A model generated the notes under the pieces. The model had not been told where the DNA came from. It saw only the letters and a list, made by a program, of their open reading frames with translations, and did no database searches. Positions 54,421-64,000 of a stretch of DNA of 64,000 nt are shown in pieces. Within the stretch, counting starts at the first letter, position 1, and each line of letters opens with the position of its first letter. This DNA comes from Leptoclinus maculatus (lineage: Eukaryota > Chordata > Actinopteri > Perciformes > Stichaeidae), in contig JAVDOI010000011.1 of assembly GCA_032191485.1 (NCBI GenBank), forward strand, positions 311,446-375,445, written 5' to 3'. Both the position numbers and the translations under genes were made by a program.

Positions 54421-55580
54421 CTCACTTTCCACAATCGTCCTCACTTTACACAAACGTCCTCACTTTCCACAAACGTCCTCACTTTACACAAACGTCCTCA
54501 CTTTACACAAACGTCCTCACTTTACACAAACGTCCTCACTTTACACAATCGTCCTCACTTTACACAATTGTCCTCACTTCACACAAACGTCCTCACTTTA
54601 CACAAACGTCCTCACTTTACACAATTGTCCTCACTTCACACAAACGTCCTCACTTTACACAAACGTCCTCACTTTACACAAACGTCCTCACTTTACACAA
54701 ACGTCCTCACTTTACACAATCGTCCTCACTTTACACAATCGTCCTCACTTCACACAAACGTCCTCACTTTACACAAACGTCCTCACTTTACACAAACGTC
54801 CTCACTTTACACAAACGTCCTCACTTTACACAATCGTCCTCACTTTACACAATTGTCCTCACTTCACACAAACGTCCTCACTTTACACAAACGTCCTCAC
54901 TTTACACAATTGTCCTCACTTCACACAAACGTCCTCACTTTACACAAACGTCCTCACTTTACACAAACGTCCTCACTTTACACAAACGTCCTCACTTTAC
55001 ACAATCGTCCTCACTTTACACAATCGTCCTCACTTCACACAAACGTCCTCACTTTACACAAACGTCCTCACTTTACACAAACGTCCTCACTTTACACAAA
55101 CGTCCTCACTTTACACAATCGTCCTCACTTTACACAATCGTCCTCACTTTACACAAACGTCCTCACTTTACACAAACGTCCTCACTTTACACAAACGTCC
55201 TCACTTTACACAATCGTCCTCACTTTACACAAACGTCCTCACTTTACACAATCGTCCTCACTTTACACAAACGTCCTCACTTTACACAATCGTCCTCACT
55301 TCACACAAATGTCCTCACTTTACACAAACGTCCTCACTTTACACAATCGTCCTCACTTCACACAAACGTCCTCACTTTACACAATCGTCCTCACTTTACA
55401 CAAACGTCCTCACTTTACACAAACGTCCTCACTTTACACAATCGTCCTCACTTTACACAAACGTCCTCACTTTACACAATCGTCCTCACTTTACACAAAC
55501 GTCCTCACTTTACACAATCGTCCTCACTTTACACAAACGTCCTCACTTTACACAAACGTCCTCACTTTACACAAACGTCT
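54421..55580. repeat. 19-bp minisatellite, CGTCCTCACTTTACACAAA subarray
   Basis: About 61 units, mostly CGTCCTCACTTTACACAAA or the AATCG / AATTG variants. Units with TTG start at 54568, 54625, 54853 and 54910, and the 285-bp spacing (15 units) reveals a higher-order repeat. The 409-546 residue plus frames are artefacts that include a short unique tail after 55580. Confidence 0.95.
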
Positions 55581-55900
55581 GTGTGGAGTTCTTTTCCCAG
55601 GCTGTGATTCGCAGGTTTACATATTTGTGTGTTTGTTTCTGTGAAACTCTGATTTCCCCCTGAAGCCACGCAGGCGAATAAAAAGAGCGAGCGAGGCAGA
55701 GTTCATGTTCAGAACAGAGAGAGCGAGCCAGCGAGCAGCGAGTGTGTGATGTGTAGTTGTAATTTAAAGAAGCCTTCAGGTCGAGTTCAGAGACAAAGGA
55801 ACGTAAAGAAAAACAGTGTTTCCATTATTCATCTGTCATACATGTCAGGATGACTTATTTATTTCATACCCATCAGTTATTGATGAAACACAAGCTGATT
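55581..55900. other. Noncoding DNA
   Basis: Contains AGAGCGAGCGAGGC and a related GAGAGCGAGCCAGCGAGC stretch. No gene. Confidence 0.5.
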
Positions 55901-55917
55901 GGGGGGGGGGGGGGGGG
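55901..55917 (+). repeat. G17 homopolymer
   Basis: Seventeen G residues. Confidence 0.9.
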
Positions 55918-56730
55918 CGTGATGCTATTTGTGAAATTCAAAATATCTCATGTTTGTACTTTGGAAATGTATAATACAAACACATTTAATGAACCACTTC
56001 TACTGTGAATTATGTATAAATTAATTTAATATCACATTTCACACCGAAAATATCTACAGTTAAAGTCAACGTTTGGTAAATATGTCCAGATGTAACGAAC
56101 GTGTGAAATGTTTGATAAATAATAATAATAAACAGCAATAGTTATTTTAGAGTGATGGTTATAGTTTAGTTGGTGTTTGTAACAGTAAATTAATCTTTCC
56201 ATATATGAAATATTACATTATAGATGATGAATGAACATTTATATGAACTCGTCACATGTAACGTTTACACACTTATATATTTACATACTTTATTAATACA
56301 TATAAATGTTTGTATAAATGTCTGTTTTCTAACACTGAGTCTTGAGAACGTTTACAATGTTGCTATTAATAGATATATGTTAACAATAAATAACTACTAA
56401 TAAATAAACAACAGAAACAGTTTATTTGCAGTACGTTTGCACATATAAGGAGTTTGGCCTGGTGATTGGTGCAATAGTATGACATCATTTAAAAATAAAA
56501 ATACATGAAAAATTACAAAACAATATGATAAACGAACAAACTAATTCATATTAGGTTAAAACAAAACTACTATTGGAACGCCACAGCTGTGACAGTAGAA
56601 GTGAATGTGATGTACAGATGTTTCTGTCTCTTCACGTCTCTTGTTCACATCATCAGTAAAACTCTTCGTCCTCTTTGATGAAAGTACAGAAACATTCAGC
56701 AGGAAGTTGAATGAGGGCGTTTTTCAGAGT
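55918..56730. other. AT-rich noncoding DNA
   Basis: Nothing recognised. Confidence 0.5.
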
Positions 56731-57050
56731 GACGGAGGGGAACATGTGTTCCGGAGCTGAAGATCAGAACCTCCGCCTCCTGCCGGGGTCGCCGCGTGTC
56801 GACACGGACTACATCTACGGGACGCTAAAGAGGACAAACCAACATCTGGACCGGCAGCCGGAGCCACCTGTCTGAGAGCTGCAGGTCCGCCTTTAGATAA
56901 GGTGACCTTTCCCTCCAACGCACCGACACCCGCAGAACCGCACCGCCGAGCAGCTGCCGCCGAGCTGCCCTTCAGCTCCCACATCAACGCCCCACCCGCC
57001 CCCTCACCCATCACCCTCCCCCTCCCCCATCACCCTCCCCCTGCCCTGAA
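56731..57050. other. GC-rich unique block
   Basis: CpG-rich text (GGGTCGCCGCGTGTCGACACG near 56786) with overlapping frames on both strands (96 residues minus, 128 plus). Neither shows a domain. Possibly a regulatory island, possibly nothing. Confidence 0.3.
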
Positions 57051-57335
57051 TAATAACACAGGACAGACTGAAGACCTTAAAGTTTGTTTAGTTTTTAAAT
57101 GTGTCGTCTCATTGAGACAGTCTGTCCCTGAGATGTTCAGGGACATTTCCTGCATGGTGCTCGTGTGTGAATGGTTGCAGGGATCGGCATTCTGGGAAAT
57201 CTGTACCGCTAATATCCCACCGCAAGACCTCCTAACATGTCAGGGGAGATGTTTTGATTGTGGGCCATGTACAGAAAAATTAAAGTAAAACTTCTTAATC
57301 AATTAGACTGCAAGAAAAAGACATTTCACTTTCCC
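57051..57335. other. Noncoding DNA
   Basis: Nothing recognised. Confidence 0.5.
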
Positions 57336-57395
57336 TAAATGTCCTCACTGTCCTTGCTTTGCACAAATGTTTTCTCTTTGCACAAATGTCCCCAG
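57336..57395. repeat. Outlying relic of the 19-bp minisatellite
   Basis: AAATGTCCTCACTGTCC, then TTGCTTTGCACAAATG, then CTCTTTGCACAAATGTCCCC. These are recognisable diverged units 1.75 kb beyond the array end. Confidence 0.6.
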
Positions 57396-58629
57396 TTTTG
57401 CTCTCTAAATGTAGTAGAGATTTGAGTTTTCCAGTATTTGGTGCTTTCAGGACACACTGACGTGATGAAAAACAATATTCTTCACATAAAGACGATAAAG
57501 AGTCTAAAAGTTTCTAACGAGTCTGACAGAGAACTAGTCACATTGTCTGACATCACCATCCACCAGCATGGCTGGAAATATTAAGAAGTCAGTATTTATT
57601 ATTGATCTAATGTATATTTAAAGACACATTAGCTTGAATGTGTCTCTGTGATGTTTTCCTGCAGATCACGTCATGATCACAATTGATATGCACCTCCTGA
57701 GGGATGAACAGCAGATCTCTTCTGCAGGTTTGTATAATTCATATAATCTGGTTTTAGGACGGTTTGTTGTCACGTGACGTCGCCTCGACCACCGACGCGT
57801 GTCAGTCATCCAGCGTGTCACGTGACCGGCGGAGGCTGAGAACAGATCACTTTCACTTTGACGAACGCTGCTTCCTGCTTTAGGTATCAGTCCCCCGGTG
57901 TCACGTGCACGTCAGTGTGTGCACGTCTGCCAGAGAGCATTAAAGTCAGACTCTACTGTCTCTACTCTAACAGACCGATGAAACCAAAACAAGGAGCTAT
58001 GAGTCTATACCTTCCTTTATGTGGCCGATGATGTGCCCGGTCTGAATGATGAGGGATCATTGATTTGATTAACTTCTTATCATGAATAAATATATAGATA
58101 TTAAGAAATGAACAGACAGTTAAGGTTGACATAATGTCCTTTAATAATGTAAAGCTCAAGTTTTTGTGTTCCGGAATGTTGCGGAATGTTTTATTTTTAT
58201 TCGATTTTTTTGCTGCCAGACTCACTTCATAAGAACCCGACAATGTCTGAATCAGAACCGTTTGTTGCCAATTAGACAATCAACACAGTGCAAGAAATAT
58301 AAACATATTAAAATGTACAATAGAATATGAGAGAATATAAAATAAAGTGCACAAGAAACAGATAACAGGACTATGAACAAGTGTGATGAAGTGTCGAGTG
58401 TGTTTAAATAAAGACACATGGGGATGTGCAGGGGAGTGACCGGTAGGAGATCGTCCTGAAGAGTCATCAGACCTCTGGACCACCAGAGAAGCTGATGTGG
58501 TACCAGCTCGTTTATTATACTTTTGAGCTGTTATTTAATTAAAATGTGAACCAAAACAGTTGATTGAGGGAAAAACGCTGAATGGATGAAATATTGATTA
58601 GTGCCTCCTGGTCTCTACCAGGCGGAAAA
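57396..58629. other. Noncoding DNA
   Basis: Nothing recognised. CACGTGAC occurs near 57773 and 57819, and TCACGTGCACGTCAG near 57900, giving a small cluster of E-box-like CACGTG sites. Confidence 0.45.
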
Positions 58630-59054
58630 CTCCGGTTCTGAAAAGTGAAGCCAAAGCTTCATGTGTTAAACCTGCATTCTCTCTAGTGTCCACCAGGGGG
58701 CGACTCCTCTGGTTGTATAGAAGTCTATGAGAAAATGACTCTACTTCTCTCTTGATTTATTACCTCAGTAAACATTGTAAACATGAGTTTATGGTCTCAA
58801 TCTCTAGTTTCAAGTCTTCTTCAATACAGCATGATGTTCATTTAGTACATTATGGTCCATTTAGAGTCAAACAGACCATAAAGCAGGGGATGCTTTAGGG
58901 CGGTTGTTCTTGGCTCCACCCTCTCGTGTCCCTTCTCCTTCCAAACCAAGATGGCGACGGCCAAAATGCCAAAATAGAGGCCTCAAGTCGGCAGTTCACA
59001 AACCAATGGATGATGTCACGGTGACTACGTCCACTTCTTATATACAGTCTGTGG
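58630..59054 (+). mobile_element. CTCF-motif dispersed repeat, copy E
   Basis: Carries the full core, then skips the GC box (TTTAGGGCGGTTG) and continues with ACCAAGATGGCGACGGCC, CACAAACCAATGG and ACGTCCACTTCTTATATAC. It ends in AGTCTGTGG. CTCF-like core at 58690-58704. Confidence 0.85.
58690..58704 (+). promoter_or_regulatory. CTCF-like motif inside repeat copy E
   Basis: CCACCAGGGGGCGAC, forward orientation. Confidence 0.5.
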
Positions 59055-59796
59055 TCTCCAATAAAATCTGGAAAATTAGCCGAAAACATCAAATTAATAC
59101 AAAATAAATCCTGTTTACACTAATTTGCAACAGCAGAAATGTTTTAAAGAGACATAATGAGGAAAAGCTTGTTGTGTCTGATGTATATGTTACACGTTGT
59201 AAACATGTAAATTAAAGAAGATCATGCTGTTGTTAACAGATCAAAACGCTTTAAATAAGAGTTTCACGTGTTTCCACAGTCTTCATCAGTTTGTTCTTCA
59301 TCAACGCTCGTTTTTTTTTTGTATCTATTTTTATCTCTATCACACTTTAATCCATGACATTTAATAAAATAACAAATAAAAAAGCTTTTTGGAGGTTTTA
59401 TTCATCATCCTCACCGTTAACAGCTTACTCTCCTGACATTTGTCTTTTTGCAACTTATTGATAATAATAATAATAATAATCTATTCATAGCACATTTCAT
59501 ATAACCAAGTGCTGTACATTTATAAATAAATAAAAACATAAAACCTTCCTTTTACAGATGAAATAAATAAACCCTTTATTGAAGCCCTGATGTGACGACA
59601 TTTGATTGTTGCAGCACAAGTAAAGGAATACAGATATAATATAAAACATATCGTGTTACATGTTGTAGTGTAAAAGTGACAGTATGAGAGGGAAGTGTAA
59701 CGGTTATCACTGATATTGAGATCATATTTACAGCCACAGTCCCACAGTTTATTCCAGGACGTTAATCTGCAGGGACGCCAAACCTCCATACCATGA
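59055..59796. other. AT-rich noncoding DNA
   Basis: Includes an (ATA)n tract at 59460-59480. Nothing else recognised. Confidence 0.5.
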
Positions 59797-59818
59797 CCCC
59801 CCCCCCCCCCCCCCCCCC
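59797..59818 (-). repeat. C22 homopolymer
   Basis: Twenty-two C residues. Confidence 0.9.
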
Positions 59819-60165
59819 TTCAGACAGTTTGGGAAATCAGACGTAGAGAAGACGAGCGTGTGCACAAAGCGGCGCGGAAGTGTCCTTTAAATGACTGCAT
59901 CAATATGTTATGAGGAAGAAACGACCTGTGAAATGGTCTGAAATTAGTGAGAGTCCCCCGGTGACCGACGGTCAGTGAAGTACACACAGAGCAGGAAACA
60001 GGAAACGCACTTTAAAGACAATATGTCGCCTTTTTTATTTTTCATAATAAAGTTCAAGTTTTGCTGTTTCTGCTTCATACTTCAGCACCAGCTGATAAAC
60101 CGGAGGTGTGGAGTCAGACAGACGTGACTGCAGGAAGGCTCTAATAAAAAACATCACCCATGAGT
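59819..60165. other. Noncoding DNA
   Basis: Nothing recognised. Confidence 0.5.
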
Positions 60166-60865
60166 ACAGTAAAAAGTACAATATGTACCTCTGAGATGAA
60201 GTAGAGTAAAAAGTACAATATGTACCTCTGAGATGAAGTAGAGTAAAAAGTACAATATGTACCTCTGAGATGAAGTAGAGTAAAAAGTACAATATGTACC
60301 TCTGAGATGTAGTAGAGTAAAAAGTACAATATGTACCTCTGAGATGAAGTAGAGTAAAAAGTACAATATGTACCTCTGAGATGAAGTAGAGTAAAAAGTA
60401 CAATATGTACCTCTGAGATGAAGTAGAGTAAAAAGTACAATATGTACCTCTGAGATGAAGTAGAGTAAAAAGTACAATATGTACTTCTGAGATGTAGTAG
60501 AGTAAAAAGTACAATATGTACCTCTGAGATGAAGTAGAGTAAAAAGTACAATATGTACCTCTGAGATGTAGTAGAGTAAAAAGTACAATATGTACCTCTG
60601 AGCTGTAGTAGAGTAAAAAGTACAATATGTACCTCTGAGCTGTAGTAGAGTAAAAAGTACAATATGTACCTCTGAGATGAAGTAGAGTAAAAAGTACAAT
60701 ATGTACCTCTGAGATGTAGTAGAGTAAAAAGTACAATATGTACCTCTGAGATGTAGTAGAGTAAAAAGTACAATATGTACCTCTGAGATGTAGTAGAGTA
60801 AAAAGTACAATATGTACCTCTGAGATGAAGTAGAGTAAAAAGTACAATATGTACCTCTGAGCTGT
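60166..60865 (+). repeat. 37-bp minisatellite born from a hAT-like element
   Basis: About 18.5 units with exact 37-bp spacing (GAGTAAAAAG at 60204, 60241 and onward). Each has AGTAGAGTAAAAAGTACAAT, then ATGTACCTCTGAGATG. The text corresponds to the inner part of the CAGTGGTGG family next to its right end (compare CCCTCTAAAATGTAGTGGAG at 42753). Variants are GATGAAG, GATGTAG and GCTGTAG. The three minus frames (210-303 residues) are artefacts. Confidence 0.95.
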
Positions 60866-60930
60866 GGAGGAGAAAGTACCTTGACCTGAGGTAGAGTACT
60901 TGACTAAATGTACTGACTGCTGTATGAACA
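60866..60930 (+). mobile_element. hAT-like element right end, next to its own minisatellite
   Basis: AAAGTACCTTGACCTGAGG, then TAGAGTACTTGACTAAATGT, then ACTGACTGCTG. Continues in the same orientation from the 37-bp array. Confidence 0.6.
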
Positions 60931-61439
60931 TGAAGTCTCTGATCATGTGACGGACGGAGCTTCGTGTTAAATGTCAGACAGGAAGTGATGTTAAAGGATC
61001 AGTGAGCTCTGAAGGTCAGAATCACATCGGCTGAGTCTCTTTATTACTTTACATATTAACATATTAACATATTAACTGTCTGTAGAAGTGAAAGACCTTC
61101 AGAGGGAAAGGAGCTGATTTTAAGAAAAAGAGCTGTTTTTTTACATGAAAGGTTATATTTATTACATCTGTTATGTTAAATTATATTTGTTTTCCCGTGA
61201 AAGTTTTCGGTCATACTGCACAGAAAATATAAAAGTTGTTTTAATGGAACATAAACGTGTGTGTCGTCTGTGAAACACAGATTTTAGTGTTTACGCCCCA
61301 AAAAACCGTCACCTTCAGCAGGAGGCCTCACAGGCTGCCTCCTGTCCACCTGTTTGAAGCCTCGGTGAGGGGTGAGAGGGGTGAGGGAGGGGAGTCGGGG
61401 TGTAGGAGGTGATGATGTTTGGGGAGACAGGGAGGCGAA
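60931..61439. other. Noncoding DNA
   Basis: Nothing recognised. A G-rich GGGGTGAGAGGGGTGAGG stretch lies near 61370. Confidence 0.5.
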
Positions 61440-61800
61440 GTTGCTCCGATCGTATCAATTAATACCAATAAAGACCTTAAGTGACAACACAGGGAGGCAT
61501 TAGGCCGACAAAGTGCGGCAGCTTTGTTCCTGCGGGGCGCCAGCTGCCGGCACCGGGCCCAGAGGAACGGCGCTGCGGCGCCACGTTCTGCTCCGGCGCC
61601 GCGCCGGGACGCGGTGGGCGGCGGCGGTACGACGCAGCCGGGCCGGGCCGGGCTCCCCGCGCGAGTGCAGTATTAATGAGGCGACAGCACGGCCTGCTTC
61701 CGTATTCATTAGGCATCTGGGCCGACAGATGTGAAGAGCCGCCTCAAGACGAATAAAAAATGACTTCCCATCTGGACGCCCCAAACTGGAAAAGACAAGA
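61440..61800. promoter_or_regulatory. Strong candidate conserved noncoding element with CpG-island-like centre
   Basis: AT-core sites flank a very CpG-rich middle. Left side: GTATCAATTAATACCAATAAAG near 61452 and GGAGGCATTAGGCCGAC near 61493. Middle 61530-61670: GGCGCCAGCTGCCGG and CCGGGCCGGGCCGGGC. Right side: GCAGTATTAATGAGGCG near 61667, CGTATTCATTAGGCATC near 61701 and ACGAATAAAAAATGAC near 61749. Open frames occur on both strands here, as expected in GC-rich DNA, with no recognised domain. A CpG-island promoter of an unannotated transcript is an alternative. Confidence 0.45.
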
Positions 61801-61848
61801 GGCAGTTTTCTCTCTTTCACTCACCCCCCCTGTCTCCCACTGCTCCCA

Positions 61849-61850
<2 letters not shown>

Positions 61851-61915
<65 letters not shown>

Positions 61916-62000
61916 CAGCTCCTTGAAGCAGCTCTCAGGGACAAACCTTGTGGAGGTGTGTGATCCTTCATCAGAAGCTGATCAACTGAACACACTGAGG

Positions 62001-62056
<56 letters not shown>
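61851..62056. repeat. Inverted (CA)n / (TG)n microsatellite pair
   Basis: A (CA)n tract at 61851-61911 and a (GT)n tract at 62005-62056 are complementary, with a 93-bp spacer. They could fold into a stem of about 50 bp. Confidence 0.9.
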
Positions 62057-62057
<1 letters not shown>

Positions 62058-63012
62058 CGGAGACACTTCCTGTTGACAAGCGATGCACGAAAAAACGAGA
62101 TTGTGCATCGCTCCGGTCTTATAAAACCCTGGAAGTCTTGGAGGAGTCGAGGGGAACGTTTCTATTAAACGGTTCCTTTTAAACGGCTCCTCGGTGTTCT
62201 GTTTAGTTACACGAATATATGGAAATACACAACTGTGCTTTAAAAAATACTGCTATTACTGAGGATGTCGGGAATAAAACACAAGTGACAGAGTGGAGGA
62301 GGACGACGCTGCTGATCTTTGTTAAGATCAAACTTGTGATGGGACACTGTTGTTCCCGAGGATGCTCAGAATACTGTGTGTCAGACGGTACAAGTACAAC
62401 CGGACAGAAGGATGTGGGTCCTTGAAAATCCTCCATGGAAATGTTCTGCCGATCAGGAGGTCTGAGAGGTCAGTGAGGAGGTTCTCGAGCTCCATAGGAA
62501 TAGAAATAGAAGTGCAACGAGGTCTCAAAGAAAATGTTCCCTCATTCTCATGAATCTGACTGCTGGATGTTTGTGTTTCGTCGCCATAAAGATGCACATT
62601 TTCAACAATTTGCATCAATTTGCATCTTTCCCATTGACATTCACCTCAGGTTGTGTCTGAACACAGTTTAAAGGTCTTTACAAAGAAAGAAGAAGTTAAA
62701 GCTCTTTTATTTCACACAGAGTCACAGTTTGAGCTTCATGTTGATGTGATTATATTTATATTTCATCTCTTAGTATTCAAACCTGTTTACAGTAGAGATG
62801 TATAGATTATATATTAATGTTTCCACACTTTATGAAAGTTGTTGAACCTTGAGACACCTTGAGTACAATGAAAAGTTCATATAGTTTATTTAAAATATTA
62901 AATATGACAGGAAGACGTGAATGAATAAGAAATATAAATGTGAACAAAACATTCAGACTTTAAACCACGTCGCTCTGATCTGAGCGTCCTCGTGAACTTG
63001 ACCTCGTTTGAT
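62057..63012. other. Noncoding DNA
   Basis: Contains the doublet CAATTTGCATCAATTTGCAT near 62599 (octamer-like TTTGCAT repeated). Nothing else recognised. Confidence 0.45.
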
Positions 63013-63027
63013 CCCCCCCCCCCCCCC
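63013..63027 (-). repeat. C15 homopolymer
   Basis: Fifteen C residues. Confidence 0.9.
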
Positions 63028-63290
63028 ATCTCTCTCTTCTTCTGCACCTTTAATAAACGCCTCAATTAAAAGGCTCATTTCCTCTCATCTGCTTCTTCGG
63101 TGTTTTATATATTTTGATCTGCTGAGTCCAGATGAGCGGCTCCTCTCAGTGCTGAAACACTGTGAAGGTCAGTGGACAGAAACCTGGACTGTCTCCCCCT
63201 CTCTCTCTCTCTCTCTCTCTCTCCCCCCCCTCGGCCAGTGTAAGGACCATTACCTGAGTCCCATTAAAACTGTGGCTTTGTCCCAAATCC
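63028..63290. promoter_or_regulatory. Candidate conserved noncoding element
   Basis: CCTTTAATAAACGCCTCAATT near 63048, AAAAGGCTCATTTCC near 63067, GGACCATTACCTGAGTCC near 63244 and CCATTAAAACTGTGG near 63262. Interrupted by a (CT)n tract at 63200-63224. Confidence 0.35.
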
Positions 63291-63314
63291 TCATAAAGAC
63301 CCCCCCCCCCCCCC
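63200..63314. repeat. (CT)n tract and C15 run
   Basis: CT tract at 63200-63224 followed by C7, and a C15 run at 63300-63314. Confidence 0.9.
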
Positions 63315-63765
63315 AACAGACCTTCAGAGGTGAAATCACACACTCACATTTATGTATTTTAATCATTTTATTAAAGACAAGTTTGTCTTCATTTGGACTT
63401 CTGTGACGTAGAAACACAATGCGATTATTTTAGGCCTGAACACACCAGCTCACGTGTGAATCCTGCACAAAGCTTTTTAAATATGCAAATGATGGACACG
63501 TAGACGGCGTTAACTCTTAAGACAGATGCTAACGCTAACAGGTCCGAGGTACAGATCAACACGTGATGGATCTGTACAGAAACTCAAGCTACAGAAGCTC
63601 CTGTTCACTCACTGATTTGTAAGATTTAAAGATGTGAAGACAACCCATAAAGAAGTTTAAATTGCACGATATTTCTGAGTGTCATTATTACACATTTAAG
63701 GGTTTTCACGCGTCATTTAACGCCACGTCGTTATCGTGAAACGGACAATTGCCTTGAAATGTCTT
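63315..63765. other. Noncoding DNA
   Basis: Nothing recognised. Confidence 0.5.
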
Positions 63766-63925
63766 GAAATGAGTTAGCTGTGATTGCTCTTGTATAGTTT
63801 CTATATTCTTATTTTGAATGTATATACTTCTAATTATTTATGTTTTGTTTCTCTTGTATCTGCATGTGTTTCTGTCTTTGTTCTGCTGCAACACCTAAAC
63901 ATCAATAAAGGTTAATTAAGCTCAA
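63766..63925 (+). mobile_element. Possible LINE 3' tail
   Basis: T-rich text (TTATTTATGTTTTGTTTCTC) followed by TCTGCTGCAACACC and CATCAATAAAGG. This resembles the CTGCTGCAA...ATCAATAAAG endings of teleost non-LTR elements. No coding part present. Confidence 0.4.
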
Positions 63926-64000
63926 CATATGAGATGAATTCACACCCTTTAGCTGCCAATAATTCAGACACATGTATTAACAAATATAAATTAATTATAA

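Noticed and set aside
53158..55580. CRISPR-like regularly spaced repeats
   Set aside because: Units are directly contiguous with no unique spacers, and the context is eukaryotic. It is a minisatellite.
52930..55663. Plus frames of up to 546 residues with Ser/Leu/His/Thr repeats
   Set aside because: They are the 19-bp array read in three registers; the 19-residue peptide period is just three units. No start or domain is supported.
60035..60946. Minus frames of 210-303 residues with Phe-Tyr-Ser-Thr repeats
   Set aside because: They are the 37-bp minisatellite derived from a hAT-like element.
1..64000. A novel multi-gene defence or mobile system
   Set aside because: No intact protein-coding gene, operon-like cluster or RNA array is present. 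All long frames come from low-complexity, tandem-repeat or decayed-transposon DNA.

Overview
The window looks like teleost fish genomic DNA, probably percomorph. This is inferred from the repeats: a dispersed repeat carrying a CTCF-like core, a hAT-like CAGTGGTGG element, decayed LINE fragments, and very dense CA/GT microsatellites and minisatellites. I found no intact protein-coding gene and no tRNA, rRNA or CRISPR locus. Every long open frame lies in tandem-repeat or low-complexity DNA. The window therefore reads as intergenic or deep-intronic DNA.

Two kinds of sequence alternate. The first is unique, non-repetitive islands of about 200-600 bp with homeodomain-type cores (TAATTA, AATTAG, GATTAG), PBX/MEIS-like TGTCAATCA and CpG-rich patches. 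Examples are 661-1200, 4200-4720, 6085-6540, 7090-7850, 13750-14330, 16170-16430, 17840-18130, 21460-22020, 31930-32480, 33300-33720, 43540-44190, 45560-45920, 50880-51130 and 61440-61800. They resemble the conserved noncoding elements that cluster around vertebrate developmental regulators. I cannot identify the target gene, and conservation is a prediction I could not test.

The second is repeat DNA. (1) One dispersed repeat family has five copies (3389, 36319, 37810, 40679 and 58630), each with an unaltered CTCF-like core. (2) A hAT-like non-autonomous family has many fragments, and two of its segments have expanded into minisatellites (16445-16880 and 60166-60865). (3) LINE relics include a reverse transcriptase C-terminal piece at 18209-18701 and two copies of the GVPQGS motif on the minus strand at 49679-49732 and 50088-50156. 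(4) A 3' LTR with a polypurine tract lies at 22101-22354. (5) Large minisatellites have units of 13, 19, 27, 34, 37, 42 and 140 bp; the largest is a 2.4-kb, 19-bp array at 53158-55580 with a 285-bp higher-order period. (6) A CTCTGAGAA/(CA)n array is near 29.1-30.0 kb. (7) A polypurine tract of about 660 bp is at 33.7-34.4 kb. (8) Many homopolymeric G/C runs reach 30 bases.

No genes act together here. If the window has a function, it is most likely cis-regulatory and architectural: candidate enhancers among repeat-borne and free-standing CTCF-like motifs. I saw no evidence of a new protein-based system.
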